Below, piece after piece: positions 1 through 8,274 of a stretch of 64,000 nucleotides of DNA. The translations under genes and the position numbers were made by a program. Source of the DNA: Arthrobacter_J sp038199985 (GTDB lineage: Bacteria > Actinomycetota > Actinomycetes > Actinomycetales > Micrococcaceae). Under the pieces are notes generated by a model. It was not told the DNA's origin. It ran no database searches and worked only from the letters and a program-made list of their open reading frames with translations. The DNA is taken from the NCBI GenBank assembly GCA_038199985.1, contig JBBPYK010000135.1, positions 1 through 64,000 of the forward strand, read 5' to 3'. Position 1 is the first letter of the stretch; each line of letters starts with the position of its first letter.

Positions 1-376
1 AAGGAAAGCAAAGGAAGCCAATGCAATTGCGCGTCATATCCGCGTAACGCCTATGAAGGCCCGGCGCGTCGTCAACCTTGTTCGTGTTAAGCAAGCGAAT
101 CAGGCTCTGGCAATTCTGAAGTTCGCCGAACAAGGCGCTTCGGAGCCGGTATTCAAGGTATTACAGTCAGCTATGGCCAACGCCCGTGTCCGTGCGGACC
201 GGGAAGGCGTTGCATTTGATGAGGGAGACCTCTTCATCAGCAAGGCATATGTTGACGAAGGAACAACGATGAAGCGGTTCCAGCCGCGGGCCCAGGGCCG
301 CGCCTTCCGCATCAGGAAGCGCACCAGCCACATCACGGTTGTTGTCGCTACCCCCGAGAAAGAGGAGGACCGCTAA
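1..376 (+). CDS. rplV: 50S ribosomal protein L22, 5' end outside the window
   Basis: L22 lines the peptide exit tunnel and contacts all 23S rRNA domains. The open frame enters at base 2 with no start codon in view and has 124 codons before TAA, so only a short N-terminal stretch is missing. The start of the visible protein (KEANAIARHIRVTPMKAR) and the C-terminal RAFRIRKRTSHITVVV are typical of L22. An internal ATG at 53 is the conserved Met of TPMKARRVV and is not the true start. rpsC follows with no gap. This is the usual place of L22 in the S10 operon, between rpsS and rpsC. Confidence 0.95.
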   Translation, partial: RKAKEANAIARHIRVTPMKARRVVNLVRVKQANQALAILKFAEQGASEPVFKVLQSAMANARVRADREGVAFDEGDLFISKAYVDEGTTMKRFQPRAQGRAFRIRKRTSHITVVVATPEKEEDR

Positions 377-1213
377 GTGGGACAGAAAGTTAACCCGCAC
401 GGGTTCCGACTCGGTATCACCACCGACCATGTGTCGCACTGGTACGCGGACAGCACCAAGCCCGGTCAGCGCTACAAGGACTTCGTCCGCGAAGACATCC
501 TGATCCGTAAGCTCATGTCGACCGGTATGGACCGTGCAGGCATCGCCAAGGTGGAGATCGAGCGGACCCGGGACCGTGTTCGTGTGGATATCCACACTGC
601 CCGCCCGGGAATCGTCATCGGGCGCCGCGGCGCTGAAGCGGATCGTATCCGTGGAGAGCTGGAGAAGCTCACTGGTAAGCAGGTGCAGCTGAACATTCTC
701 GAGGTCAAGAACCCCGAGATGGAAGCACAGCTGGTAGCCCAGGGCGTTGCTGAGCAGCTGTCTTCACGTGTTGCCTTCCGCCGCGCGATGAAGAAAGCCA
801 TGCAGTCCGCTCAGCGTGCAGGAGCAAAGGGTATCCGTATCCAGTGCTCCGGTCGTCTCGGTGGTGCTGAAATGAGTCGCTCGGAGTTCTACCGCGAAGG
901 TCGTGTGCCCCTGCACACTCTCCGTGCGAACATCGATTACGGATTATTTGAGGCCAAAACCACTTTCGGTCGTATTGGCGTAAAGGTCTGGATCTACAAG
1001 GGTGACATCACCTCCAAGGAACTGGCTGCGCAGCAGGCTGCAGCTCCGTCCCGTGGTCGCGGCGGCGGAGATCGTCCTGGCCGTGGTGCCGGTGGTGGAG
1101 AACGTCGCCGTCGTCCCACTGAGCGTGGAGCGGCTCCGGCCGACGCCGCGCAGGCAACCGAAGCACCAGCAGCAGAGGCTGCAGCTCCGGCCGCAGAAGG
1201 AGGAAAGGCTTAA
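377..1213 (+). CDS. rpsC: 30S ribosomal protein S3
   Basis: S3 forms part of the mRNA entry site on the 30S head. It starts with GTG directly after the rplV stop. The N-terminal MGQKVNPHGFRLGI is a family hallmark and the KH RNA-binding domain has its GxxG loop at residues 82-85 (GRRG). At 278 residues it is longer than the roughly 215-235 residue core. The extra C-terminus (about residues 217-278) is a low-complexity tail, first rich in Gly and Arg, then in Ala, Pro and Glu. Such tails occur on actinobacterial S3. The following gene rplP starts on the base after the stop, so translation is probably coupled. Confidence 0.97.
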   Translation: MGQKVNPHGFRLGITTDHVSHWYADSTKPGQRYKDFVREDILIRKLMSTGMDRAGIAKVEIERTRDRVRVDIHTARPGIVIGRRGAEADRIRGELEKLTGKQVQLNILEVKNPEMEAQLVAQGVAEQLSSRVAFRRAMKKAMQSAQRAGAKGIRIQCSGRLGGAEMSRSEFYREGRVPLHTLRANIDYGLFEAKTTFGRIGVKVWIYKGDITSKELAAQQAAAPSRGRGGGDRPGRGAGGGERRRRPTERGAAPADAAQATEAPAAEAAAPAAEGGKA

Positions 1214-1630
<417 letters not shown>

Positions 1631-1632
1631 AG

Positions 1633-1956
1633 ATGGCTATCGGTTCAAAGGAACTCAAGACCGAGCAGCTGGACGGGTTCGACAAAGACCGTCTGGTTGA
1701 GGAACTGCGCAAGTCAAAGGAAGAGCTGTTCAACCTTCGCTTCCAGTCAGCCACTGGCCAGCTGGAAAGCCACGGTCGGTTGCGTGTGGTGAAGCGCGAC
1801 ATCGCGCGTATCTACACTGTGCTGCGTGAACGTGAGCTGGGCATTCGCCCGGAGGTCGTTGTTCCCGTAGAGGAAGCAAAGGCTGACAAGAAATCCTCCA
1901 AAAAAAAGACCACCAAGGCTGAAGAGCCCAAGGTATCGGAGGATGATGCCAAGTGA
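1633..1956 (+). CDS. rpmC: 50S ribosomal protein L29 with a charged C-terminal tail
   Basis: L29 sits near the exit tunnel beside L23 and contributes to the docking platform for trigger factor and SRP. The core (about residues 1-70) contains the L29 signature region KEELFNLRFQSATGQLES and DIARIYTVLRER. The protein is 107 residues, against about 60-70 for the minimal family. Residues 75-107 form a Lys/Glu/Ser-rich low-complexity tail, a common variation in Actinobacteria. It starts 2 nt after rplP and its stop overlaps the GTG start of rpsQ by 4 nt. Confidence 0.95.
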   Translation: MAIGSKELKTEQLDGFDKDRLVEELRKSKEELFNLRFQSATGQLESHGRLRVVKRDIARIYTVLRERELGIRPEVVVPVEEAKADKKSSKKKTTKAEEPKVSEDDAK

Positions 1957-2243
1957 GTGAGAAGGAAACGAACGTGACTGAAGAAACCCAGGACCGCGGC
2001 TATCGTAAGACCCGCCGTGGGTACGTGGTTTCGGACAAGATGGAAAAGACCATCGTTGTGCAGGTCGAAGATCGCGTGAAGCATGCGCTTTACGGCAAGA
2101 TCATTCGTCGCAGCACGAAGGTCAAGGCTCACGACGAACTCGGCACTGCCGGTATCGGAGACCTTGTCCTCATTTCCGAGACGCGTCCGCTGTCCGCCAC
2201 CAAGCGGTGGCGTCTGGTTGAGGTTATCGAAAAGGCTAAGTAG
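1953..2243 (+). CDS. rpsQ: 30S ribosomal protein S17
   Basis: S17 is a primary 16S rRNA-binding protein with an OB fold. The conserved core runs from GYRKTRRGYVVSDKMEKTIV to the C-terminus. Two GTG starts are plausible. GTG 1953 overlaps the rpmC stop (GTGA) and has GGAGG about 10 nt upstream. GTG 1974 has GAAGGA at 1961-1966 and would remove seven residues. The longer form is listed, and only the disordered N-terminus is affected. It is the last gene before a strong hairpin, so it probably ends the S10 operon. Confidence 0.95.
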   Translation: MSEKETNVTEETQDRGYRKTRRGYVVSDKMEKTIVVQVEDRVKHALYGKIIRRSTKVKAHDELGTAGIGDLVLISETRPLSATKRWRLVEVIEKAK

Positions 2244-2276
2244 TATCTTGGCGCCGGCATAACGCCTGCGCGCCAT

Positions 2277-2311
2277 CGGTCCGGCTCCCCGTGTTTGGGG
2301 GGGCCGGACCG
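2277..2311 (+). terminator. Hairpin terminator after rpsQ
   Basis: The left arm CGGTCCGGCTCCCC and right arm GGGGGGGCCGGACCG pair almost completely, with one G-T pair and one extra G, around a 6-nt loop. It lies 33 nt after the rpsQ stop. No long T tract follows, as is common for actinobacterial terminators. It probably separates the S10 and spc transcripts. Confidence 0.75.
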
Positions 2312-2632
2312 TTCCAAGATTTCTCTCACCTAAGTTCCAGCTTCTGCAGGAAATGGATTGAGGGCGAGGAGTCTTAGAGGCTCCTCAAGATAACGGCAAC
2401 AGTTAGAATGTGTGGCGTGCTGCGCCAGGATTTCGTGACTGGGACCGTTTGGTAATAAACTAGTAATCTTGCCTGTCTATCGTGCGGAGACTATCCACCT
2501 CTGCGCGCTGGAAGCTATGGCAAACCCCTATATTGTGCGGGACGCAGTCTTGTACTGCTCGTCAATATGGGTCCACCGTATCCGTTCCGCAAGGCTCTAT
2601 TCAGAGAACCGGCGCGACGACAGGAGTAATAA
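2312..2632 (+). promoter_or_regulatory. Leader and promoter region of the spc operon
   Basis: No open frame of note lies in this spacer. It probably holds the rplN promoter. The best candidate I see is TTGCCT (2469-2474), a 17-bp spacer, and TATCCA (2492-2497), which would give a leader of about 130 nt. A small hairpin GAGGAG...CTCCTC occurs at 2366-2386. The rplN ribosome binding site CAGGAG lies just before its GTG. The promoter hexamers are weak matches and were picked by eye. Confidence 0.4.
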
Positions 2633-3001
2633 GTGATTCAGCAGGAGTCGCGACTTAAGATCGCCGACAACACTGGGGCCAAGGAAATCTTGACCATCCG
2701 TGTTCTCGGCGGATCAGGCCGTCGCTACGCAGGCATCGGCGACGTCATTGTGGCCACCGTCAAGGATGCAATTCCGGGCGGCAACGTAAAGAAGGGCGAT
2801 ATTGTGAAAGCAGTTATCGTCCGCACCAAAAAGGAACGGCGCCGTAGCGATGGTTCCTACATCAAGTTTGACGAAAATGCGGCAGTGATCTTGAAGAACG
2901 ACGGTGACCCCCGCGGTACCCGTATCTTCGGCCCGGTAGGGCGCGAACTTCGTGACAAGAAGTTCATGAAGATCGTCTCGCTTGCTCCGGAGGTGCTCTA
3001 A
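2633..3001 (+). CDS. rplN: 50S ribosomal protein L14
   Basis: L14 binds 23S rRNA at the subunit interface and is first in the spc operon. The 122-residue product has the normal length and the N-terminus MIQQESRLKIADNTGAKE. The L14 signature region lies at about residues 59-88, with RTKKERRRSDGSYIKFDEN visible. The GTG start is supported by CAGGAG about 7 nt upstream. rplX begins 3 nt after the stop. Confidence 0.97.
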   Translation: MIQQESRLKIADNTGAKEILTIRVLGGSGRRYAGIGDVIVATVKDAIPGGNVKKGDIVKAVIVRTKKERRRSDGSYIKFDENAAVILKNDGDPRGTRIFGPVGRELRDKKFMKIVSLAPEVL

Positions 3002-3004
3002 AAC

Positions 3005-3346
3005 ATGGCAAAGATCAAAAAGGGCGATCTCGTCCAGGTCATCTCAGGTGGAGATCGGGGCAAGCAGGGCAACGTCCTGAAAATGTTTCCGTCTACCAAC
3101 CGGGTTCTGGTTGAGGGCATCAACCGGGTGACAAAGCACACTCGCGTAGGTCAAACGCAGAGCGGCGCAAAGTCCGGTGGCATCGAAACTGTTGAGGCGC
3201 CGATCCATGTGTCCAACGTCGCTGTTGTCGACCCCGAGACAAAGAAGCCAACGCGCGTTGGTTACCGCATCGACACCCGCGAGGTAGGCGGTCGGGAAAA
3301 GCCCGTCCGTATTCGCGTGTCCAAGGCATCCGGGAAGGACCTCTGA
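3005..3346 (+). CDS. rplX: 50S ribosomal protein L24
   Basis: L24 starts 50S assembly by binding the 5' domain of 23S rRNA. Its KOW motif is at about residues 5-32 (KGDLVQVISGGDRGKQGNV), followed by the conserved VEGINRVTKHTR. The length of 113 is close to the family norm. Its stop overlaps the rplE start (TGATG), which implies translational coupling. Confidence 0.97.
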   Translation: MAKIKKGDLVQVISGGDRGKQGNVLKMFPSTNRVLVEGINRVTKHTRVGQTQSGAKSGGIETVEAPIHVSNVAVVDPETKKPTRVGYRIDTREVGGREKPVRIRVSKASGKDL

Positions 3347-3933
3347 TGACTGAAACCCTATCTGAGACCCCAACCACGTCGCCGGTTGTTCCTCGTCTGA
3401 AAGCCCGCTATGCAGCGGAGATCACAAAGACGATCCAGGAAGAGTTCGGCTACGCGAACGTCAACCAGATTCCGCGGCTGACGAAAGTTGTCGTCAACAT
3501 GGGTGTTGGAGATGCTGCAAAGGATTCCAAGCTCATCGATGGCGCCGTCAAGGATCTGACGCTGATTACGGGACAGAAGCCGGTAGTGACGAAGGCTCGT
3601 AAGTCGATCGCGCAGTTCAAACTACGTGAGGGCATGCCCATCGGGGCCCACGCTACGTTGCGTGGCGATCGCATGTGGGAATTTGTGGACCGTCTCGTCA
3701 GCTTGGCTTTGCCTCGTATCCGTGACTTCCGCGGGCTGAGTGGAAAGCAGTTTGATGGAAACGGGAACTACACGTTCGGTTTGACCGAACAGTCCATGTT
3801 CCACGAAATCGACCAAGACCGGATCGATCGCGTGCGCGGTATGGATATTACGGTGGTAACAACTGCCAAGACTGACGATGAAGGCCGCGCGCTACTAAAG
3901 GCGCTTGGCTTCCCGTTCAGAACCGAAGACTAA
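3346..3933 (+). CDS. rplE: 50S ribosomal protein L5
   Basis: L5 binds 5S rRNA in the central protuberance. The 195-residue protein has a short extra N-terminus (about 15 residues) and then the conserved body, including PRLTKVVVNMGVGDA, KPVVTKARKSIAQFKLREG and the C-terminal DITVVTTAKTDDEGRALL. Most bacteria carry rpsN (S14) next. Here the following 89 bases contain no gene and rpsH comes directly. Confidence 0.97.
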   Translation: MTETLSETPTTSPVVPRLKARYAAEITKTIQEEFGYANVNQIPRLTKVVVNMGVGDAAKDSKLIDGAVKDLTLITGQKPVVTKARKSIAQFKLREGMPIGAHATLRGDRMWEFVDRLVSLALPRIRDFRGLSGKQFDGNGNYTFGLTEQSMFHEIDQDRIDRVRGMDITVVTTAKTDDEGRALLKALGFPFRTED

Positions 3934-4022
3934 CTAACTACCTGACAGGTCCGCTGACCGCTGGTCGTCACCAACGATTGGCGGCCCGGTGGAAACCGTT
4001 TCGAGGAAGGGCAAGAGCCCAA

Positions 4023-4421
4023 ATGACTATGACAGATCCTGTCGCAGACATGCTTACGCGTCTGCGCAATGCAAACTCGGCATACCACGACTCCGTGTCA
4101 ATGCCATACAGCAAGCTCAAGGCACGTGTTGCCGACATCCTGAAAGCCGAGGGTTATATCAAGGGCTGGAAGGAAGAAGAGGCTCCGGTCGGCATGACGC
4201 TGACCATGGACTTGAAGTTCGGCTCAAACCGGGAGCGTTCGATCGCCGGTATTCGTCGTATTTCCAAGCCAGGCCTCCGCGTCTACGCAAAGTCGACAAA
4301 TCTGCCCAACGTCCTTGGTGGACTGGGCATCGCTATCCTCTCCACTTCTTCGGGCCTTTTGACTGACCGTCAGGCTGCGAAGAAGGGCGTGGGCGGCGAA
4401 GTCCTCGCGTACGTCTGGTAA
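4023..4421 (+). CDS. rpsH: 30S ribosomal protein S8
   Basis: S8 binds 16S rRNA helix 21 and in E. coli also represses the spc operon. The ATG at 4023 gives 132 residues beginning MTMTDPVADMLTRLRNAN, which fits the family. GAGGAAGGGCAAGAGCCC upstream supplies a ribosome binding site. An in-frame ATG at 3978 would add 15 atypical residues and is rejected. The C-terminal LTDRQAAKKGVGGEVLAYVW is conserved. Confidence 0.96.
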   Translation: MTMTDPVADMLTRLRNANSAYHDSVSMPYSKLKARVADILKAEGYIKGWKEEEAPVGMTLTMDLKFGSNRERSIAGIRRISKPGLRVYAKSTNLPNVLGGLGIAILSTSSGLLTDRQAAKKGVGGEVLAYVW

Positions 4422-4448
4422 CCGGAAACAGAGAAGGAGTAGAGAATA

Positions 4449-4985
4449 ATGTCACGTATTGGACGTCTCCCCATCTCGGTACCTGCCGGCGTTGAGGTCA
4501 AAGTCGATGGAAACTTTGTTTCCGTCAAGGGCGCTAAGGGCGAGTTGAGTCACACTGTGGCCAACCCGATCACTGTCGAACTTGTTGACACCACCATCAC
4601 CGTCGCCCGACCGAATGATGACCGCGAGTCCCGTTCGCTCCATGGCCTCACACGCACATTGGTCAATAATATGATCTTGGGCGTAACTGAAGGCTACGAG
4701 AAGAAACTTGAAATCGTTGGCACGGGTTACCGTGTGGTCGCGAAGGGCACGGACCTCGAGTTCGCTCTTGGTTACAGCCACCCGGTTCCCATCAAGGCAC
4801 CGCAGGGAATAACCCTGACAGTGGAAAGCCCTACAAAGCTTTCCGTTTCTGGCATCGACAAGCAGCAGGTAGGCGAAGTTGCTGCCAATATTCGCAAGCT
4901 ACGTCGTCCTGACCCCTATAAGGGCAAGGGTGTGCGCTATGCCGGCGAAGTTATCCGCCGCAAGGTCGGAAAGGCTGGTAAGTAA
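4449..4985 (+). CDS. rplF: 50S ribosomal protein L6
   Basis: L6 lies at the base of the L7/L12 stalk near the GTPase centre. The 178-residue protein has two similar alpha/beta domains and the C-terminal signature RKLRRPDPYKGKGVRYAGE at about residues 151-169. The ATG is preceded by GAAGGAGTAGAGAATA, a clear ribosome binding site. rplR follows after 2 nt. Confidence 0.97.
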   Translation: MSRIGRLPISVPAGVEVKVDGNFVSVKGAKGELSHTVANPITVELVDTTITVARPNDDRESRSLHGLTRTLVNNMILGVTEGYEKKLEIVGTGYRVVAKGTDLEFALGYSHPVPIKAPQGITLTVESPTKLSVSGIDKQQVGEVAANIRKLRRPDPYKGKGVRYAGEVIRRKVGKAGK

Positions 4986-4987
4986 TC

Positions 4988-5371
4988 ATGGCACTTGGAA
5001 TTAACTCCAAACTGCGTGGCAAGAGTAAGTCGGCACAGCGAAGCCGTCGTCACCTCCGCGTTCGCAAGCGCATCACTGGCACCGCACTACGACCACGATT
5101 GGTTGTTAACCGTTCGGCTCGCCACATGTTCGTTCAGGTGGTGGATGACAGCCGAGGTGTAACCTTGGCGTCTGCATCAACCCTTGAAGCCGATCTTCGT
5201 TCACTCGAGGGTGACAAGACGTCAAAAGCCCGTCGCGTCGGAGAGCTTGTCGCTGAACGCGCCAAGGCTGCCGGTATTGAGGCTGTTGTTTTCGACCGTG
5301 GGGGTAACAAGTACCACGGCCGTATCGCAGCAATTGCCGACGGCGCACGCGAAGGTGGGCTGGCACTGTGA
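4988..5371 (+). CDS. rplR: 50S ribosomal protein L18
   Basis: L18 binds 5S rRNA together with L5. The product is 127 residues. Recognisable segments are the basic N-terminus KSKSAQRSRRHLRVRKRITG, RPRLVVNRSARHMFVQVVDD and FDRGGNKYHGRIAAIADGAR near the C-terminus. Its stop overlaps the GTG start of rpsE by 4 nt. Confidence 0.97.
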   Translation: MALGINSKLRGKSKSAQRSRRHLRVRKRITGTALRPRLVVNRSARHMFVQVVDDSRGVTLASASTLEADLRSLEGDKTSKARRVGELVAERAKAAGIEAVVFDRGGNKYHGRIAAIADGAREGGLAL

Positions 5372-6090
5372 CCGAGGTAAACAATGAAAAGGAAAATCAG
5401 GTGACTGAAGCTAAAGCTGCTGACGCAACTGAGAGCGCCGCAACCACCGGAAGCGGAACCGGAGATGACCGCCGTGGCGGTCGCCGGAACGAGCGCGGTG
5501 GCAACAGCGGCGGAGGCCGTGGTGACCGTGGCGGTCGCGGAGGCCGTGACGGCGGTCGCAACGACGACAAAGAGAAGTTCATCGAGCGTGTGGTCACGAT
5601 CAACCGTGTGTCCAAGGTTGTCAAGGGTGGTCGTCGCTTCAGCTTCACCGCTCTGGTCATCGTCGGAGACGGCAACGGAATGGTCGGAGTCGGCTATGGC
5701 AAGGCCAAGGAAGTTCCGTCGGCCATTGCAAAGGGTGTAGAAGAAGCAAAGAAGTCCTTCTTCCGCGTACCCCGCATTGGTGGCACGGTTCCGCACCTGG
5801 TTCAGGGTGAAGCTGCTGCAGGCGTTGTTCTGCTGCGTCCGGCGTCGCCGGGTACCGGTGTTATCGCCGGTGGTCCGGTTCGCGCCGTACTTGAGTGCGC
5901 CGGCATCCACGATGTCCTGTCCAAGTCGCTTGGGTCTGCCAACGCCATCAACATCGTTCACGCGACTGTTGCAGCGCTGAAGATGCTTGAGGAGCCGCAG
6001 GCTGTTGCAGCCCGACGCGGTCTGCCACTGGACGAGGTGGCATCGAGCTCGATGCTGCGCAACATTCAGAACCAGAAGGCGGGTGTCTGA
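5368..6090 (+). CDS. rpsE: 30S ribosomal protein S5 with an RGG-rich N-terminal extension
   Basis: S5 acts in decoding accuracy and mRNA unwinding at the 30S entry channel. The conserved core (double-stranded RNA-binding fold plus C-terminal domain) starts near residue 69 at KEKFIERVVTINRV and includes VGYGKAKEVPSAIAKGVEEA. The protein is 240 residues because of an N-terminal region of about 68 residues, rich in Arg, Gly and Asp in RGG-like repeats, predicted by eye to be disordered. GTG 5368 overlaps the rplR stop. A second GTG at 5401, preceded by AAAAGGAAAATCAG, would remove 11 residues and is an equally good start. Confidence 0.96.
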   Translation: MTEVNNEKENQVTEAKAADATESAATTGSGTGDDRRGGRRNERGGNSGGGRGDRGGRGGRDGGRNDDKEKFIERVVTINRVSKVVKGGRRFSFTALVIVGDGNGMVGVGYGKAKEVPSAIAKGVEEAKKSFFRVPRIGGTVPHLVQGEAAAGVVLLRPASPGTGVIAGGPVRAVLECAGIHDVLSKSLGSANAINIVHATVAALKMLEEPQAVAARRGLPLDEVASSSMLRNIQNQKAGV

Positions 6091-6093
6091 GTT

Positions 6094-6300
6094 ATGGCGA
6101 AGAACCTGATCGTTTCCGACGCAAAGTTGGAGATCACACAGATCAAGTCCGGTATCGGTGGCAAGCAGAACCAGAGGGACACCCTACGTTCACTGGGTCT
6201 GAAGCGTATTGGACAGACCGTTGTCCGCGACGCTGACGCTGTGACCGTTGGAATGGCCAACACTGTTTCTCACCTGATCAAGGTTGAGGAGGCCAAGTAA
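6094..6300 (+). CDS. rpmD: 50S ribosomal protein L30
   Basis: L30 is a small 23S rRNA-binding protein. The 68-residue product contains the family pattern ITQIKSGIGGKQNQRDTLRS followed by LGLKRIGQTVV. It lies 3 nt after rpsE, and its TAA overlaps the rplO ATG (TAATG), so rplO is probably translated by coupled initiation. Confidence 0.96.
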   Translation: MAKNLIVSDAKLEITQIKSGIGGKQNQRDTLRSLGLKRIGQTVVRDADAVTVGMANTVSHLIKVEEAK

Positions 6301-6776
6301 TGGAAAACGAAAGTGTAGACAACAGCCGAGAGCACGCACTGAAGGTACACCACCTGCGTCCCGCTCCTGGAGCTCGTACCGCCAAGACTCGTGTTGGTCG
6401 CGGTGAAGGAGGGTCCAAGGGTAAGACCGCCGGTCGCGGTACTAAGGGTACGAAGGCCCGGTACCAGATCAAGGCGGGCTTCGCAGGGGGGCAGCTTCCG
6501 CTGCACATGCGTCTGCCGAAGCTGCGTGGGTTCAAGAACCCGTTCCGTGTGGAGTTCCAGGTAGTGAATCTGGATAAGATCTCTGCGCTGTTCCCCGATG
6601 GTGGCGAAGTTACCGTGGATAAGCTCGTTGAGAAGGGTGCGGTTCGCAAGAATCAGCTCGTCAAGGTGCTCGGTTCCGGTGACATCACGGTCAAGGTCGA
6701 TGTGAAAGCACATGCTTTCTCTTCAGGTGCTGCAGATAAGATCGCAGCAGCGGGCGGTTCGACCGCTGAGGTCTAG
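6300..6776 (+). CDS. rplO: 50S ribosomal protein L15
   Basis: L15 is a late-assembly 50S protein. The 158-residue sequence has the hallmark Gly/Lys-rich N-terminal half (KTRVGRGEGGSKGKTAGRGT) and the C-terminal signature region ending in VKAHAFSSGAADKIAAAGG. It is the last gene of the spc ribosomal cluster here. An 18-bp hairpin lies 32 nt after the stop and separates it from secY. Confidence 0.97.
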   Translation: MENESVDNSREHALKVHHLRPAPGARTAKTRVGRGEGGSKGKTAGRGTKGTKARYQIKAGFAGGQLPLHMRLPKLRGFKNPFRVEFQVVNLDKISALFPDGGEVTVDKLVEKGAVRKNQLVKVLGSGDITVKVDVKAHAFSSGAADKIAAAGGSTAEV

Positions 6777-6807
6777 CCCCTGAACTGTGACTTGCTTCAC
6801 CTAATGT

Positions 6808-6848
6808 AAACTCTTGGTGGGCCGGGATGACCGGTCCACCAAGAGTTT
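6808..6848 (+). terminator. Strong hairpin terminator between rplO and secY
   Basis: An 18-bp stem, AAACTCTTGGTGGGCCGG at 6808-6825 with CCGGTCCACCAAGAGTTT at 6831-6848, has a single G-T pair and a 5-nt loop, followed by CTTTGG. This is one of the strongest hairpins in the window. It should end or attenuate the spc transcript before secY. Confidence 0.85.
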
Positions 6849-6963
6849 CTTTGGCTTAAAGGCTTCTAAGCCATTCCCCATTCTATTTCGTGGGGTTCCA
6901 GCCGGTATGCTCGGTTGGTGCGAATTGTTGGGTACCCAACATCCAAAACTTTCAGGAGGACGC

Positions 6964-8274
6964 TTGCTAAGCGCAATTGGCCGGGCTTTCCGGACGCCGG
7001 ACCTGCGACGCAAGTTGCTGTTCACGCTCGCAATCATCGTGATTTACCGCTTGGGTACGTTTATCCCTGCTCCAGGCGTTGACTACAGCAACGTTCAGCA
7101 GTGTCTGCAGCTGGGTAACACAGAGGACGGCCTATACCAGTTCGTCAACCTGTTCAGTGGCGGAGCGCTGCTGCAGGTGTCTGTGTTCGCCCTGGGTATT
7201 ATGCCGTATATCACGGCGAGTATCATCGTGCAGCTGTTGCGTGTGGTTATTCCGCGTTTTCAGGAACTGCATCAGGAAGGGGCCCAAGGCCAGTCCAAGC
7301 TAACGCAGTACACGCGCTACCTGACGATCGCTTTGGGTCTTCTCAACGCGACCACACTTGTATCTCTGGCTCGCTCTGGCACCCTCCTTGGAAATTGCCC
7401 GGTACCGATCATTCCCGATGACAGTCTGCTCGTCATCGCGCTCCTTATTTTGACTCTCACTGCTGGTACAGGCCTCATCATGTGGCTCGGCGAGCTTGTC
7501 ACAGAGAAGGGAGTCGGCAATGGAATGTCACTGCTGATCTTCATCTCGATTGCCTCCGGCTTCCCGTCCTCGCTAGGAGCAATTCTCAACAGCAAGGGCT
7601 GGCTGGTTTTCCTCACAGTTATTGCCGTGGGACTGGTAGTCGTTGCTCTCGTCATTTTCGTGGAGCAGTCGCAGCGCCGGGTTCCCGTGCAGTACGCCAA
7701 GCGTATGGTGGGCCGACGCACTGTCGGTGGCACAAGTACCTATATCCCCATCAAGGTGAATATGGCTGGCGTTATACCAGTTATCTTCGCCGCCTCGATG
7801 TTGTACCTTCCCGCTCTGGTAGCACAGTTCAACGTTCCGCAGGACGGCAACCCACCAGCGGAGTGGGTGAACTGGATCAACTCCAACCTCACCGGTGGAG
7901 ATCAGCCGCTCTACGCAGCCGTCTACTTCCTCATGATTGTGTTCTTCACGTACTTCTACGTGGCCATCACCTTCAACCCCGAGGAAGTCTCGGACAACAT
8001 GAAGAAGTACGGCGGGTTCATTCCAGGAATTCGTGCGGGCAAGCCAACAGAGAACTACTTGCACTACGTCATTTCGCGGATCACGCTTCCAGGCGCCCTC
8101 TACCTCGGCATTGTGTCGCTCATACCGTTGATTGCACTCGTGCTTGTTGGCGCGAACCAGGACTTTCCGTTCGGCGGTGTATCGATTCTGATCATCGTCG
8201 GGGTGGGTCTGGAGACTGTGAAGCAAATTGACGCCCAACTCCAGCAGCGTCACTACGAAGGGTTACTGCGATGA
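6964..8274 (+). CDS. secY: Preprotein translocase subunit SecY
   Basis: SecY is the channel of the Sec translocon in the cytoplasmic membrane. I chose TTG 6964 because AGGAGG lies 4 nt upstream (6954-6959) and because it gives 436 residues beginning LLSAIGRAFRTPDLRRKLLF, the usual SecY length. The open frame extends back into the terminator hairpin at 6814 but that part is not SecY-like. Ten hydrophobic segments fit the SecY fold. Conserved segments include LGTFIPAPGVD and FALGIMPYITASIIVQLL. The stop overlaps the adk start by 4 nt. Confidence 0.95.
   Translation: MLSAIGRAFRTPDLRRKLLFTLAIIVIYRLGTFIPAPGVDYSNVQQCLQLGNTEDGLYQFVNLFSGGALLQVSVFALGIMPYITASIIVQLLRVVIPRFQELHQEGAQGQSKLTQYTRYLTIALGLLNATTLVSLARSGTLLGNCPVPIIPDDSLLVIALLILTLTAGTGLIMWLGELVTEKGVGNGMSLLIFISIASGFPSSLGAILNSKGWLVFLTVIAVGLVVVALVIFVEQSQRRVPVQYAKRMVGRRTVGGTSTYIPIKVNMAGVIPVIFAASMLYLPALVAQFNVPQDGNPPAEWVNWINSNLTGGDQPLYAAVYFLMIVFFTYFYVAITFNPEEVSDNMKKYGGFIPGIRAGKPTENYLHYVISRITLPGALYLGIVSLIPLIALVLVGANQDFPFGGVSILIIVGVGLETVKQIDAQLQQRHYEGLLR

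Noticed and set aside
5134..5961. A 275-codon minus-strand open frame opposite rplR and rpsE
   Set aside because: It is caused by the RGG-type repeats of rpsE read in antisense and gives Thr/Ala/Val runs.
6814..6963. N-terminal extension of SecY by 50 residues
   Set aside because: It would begin inside the terminator hairpin and is not SecY-like. TTG 6964 has a perfect AGGAGG.
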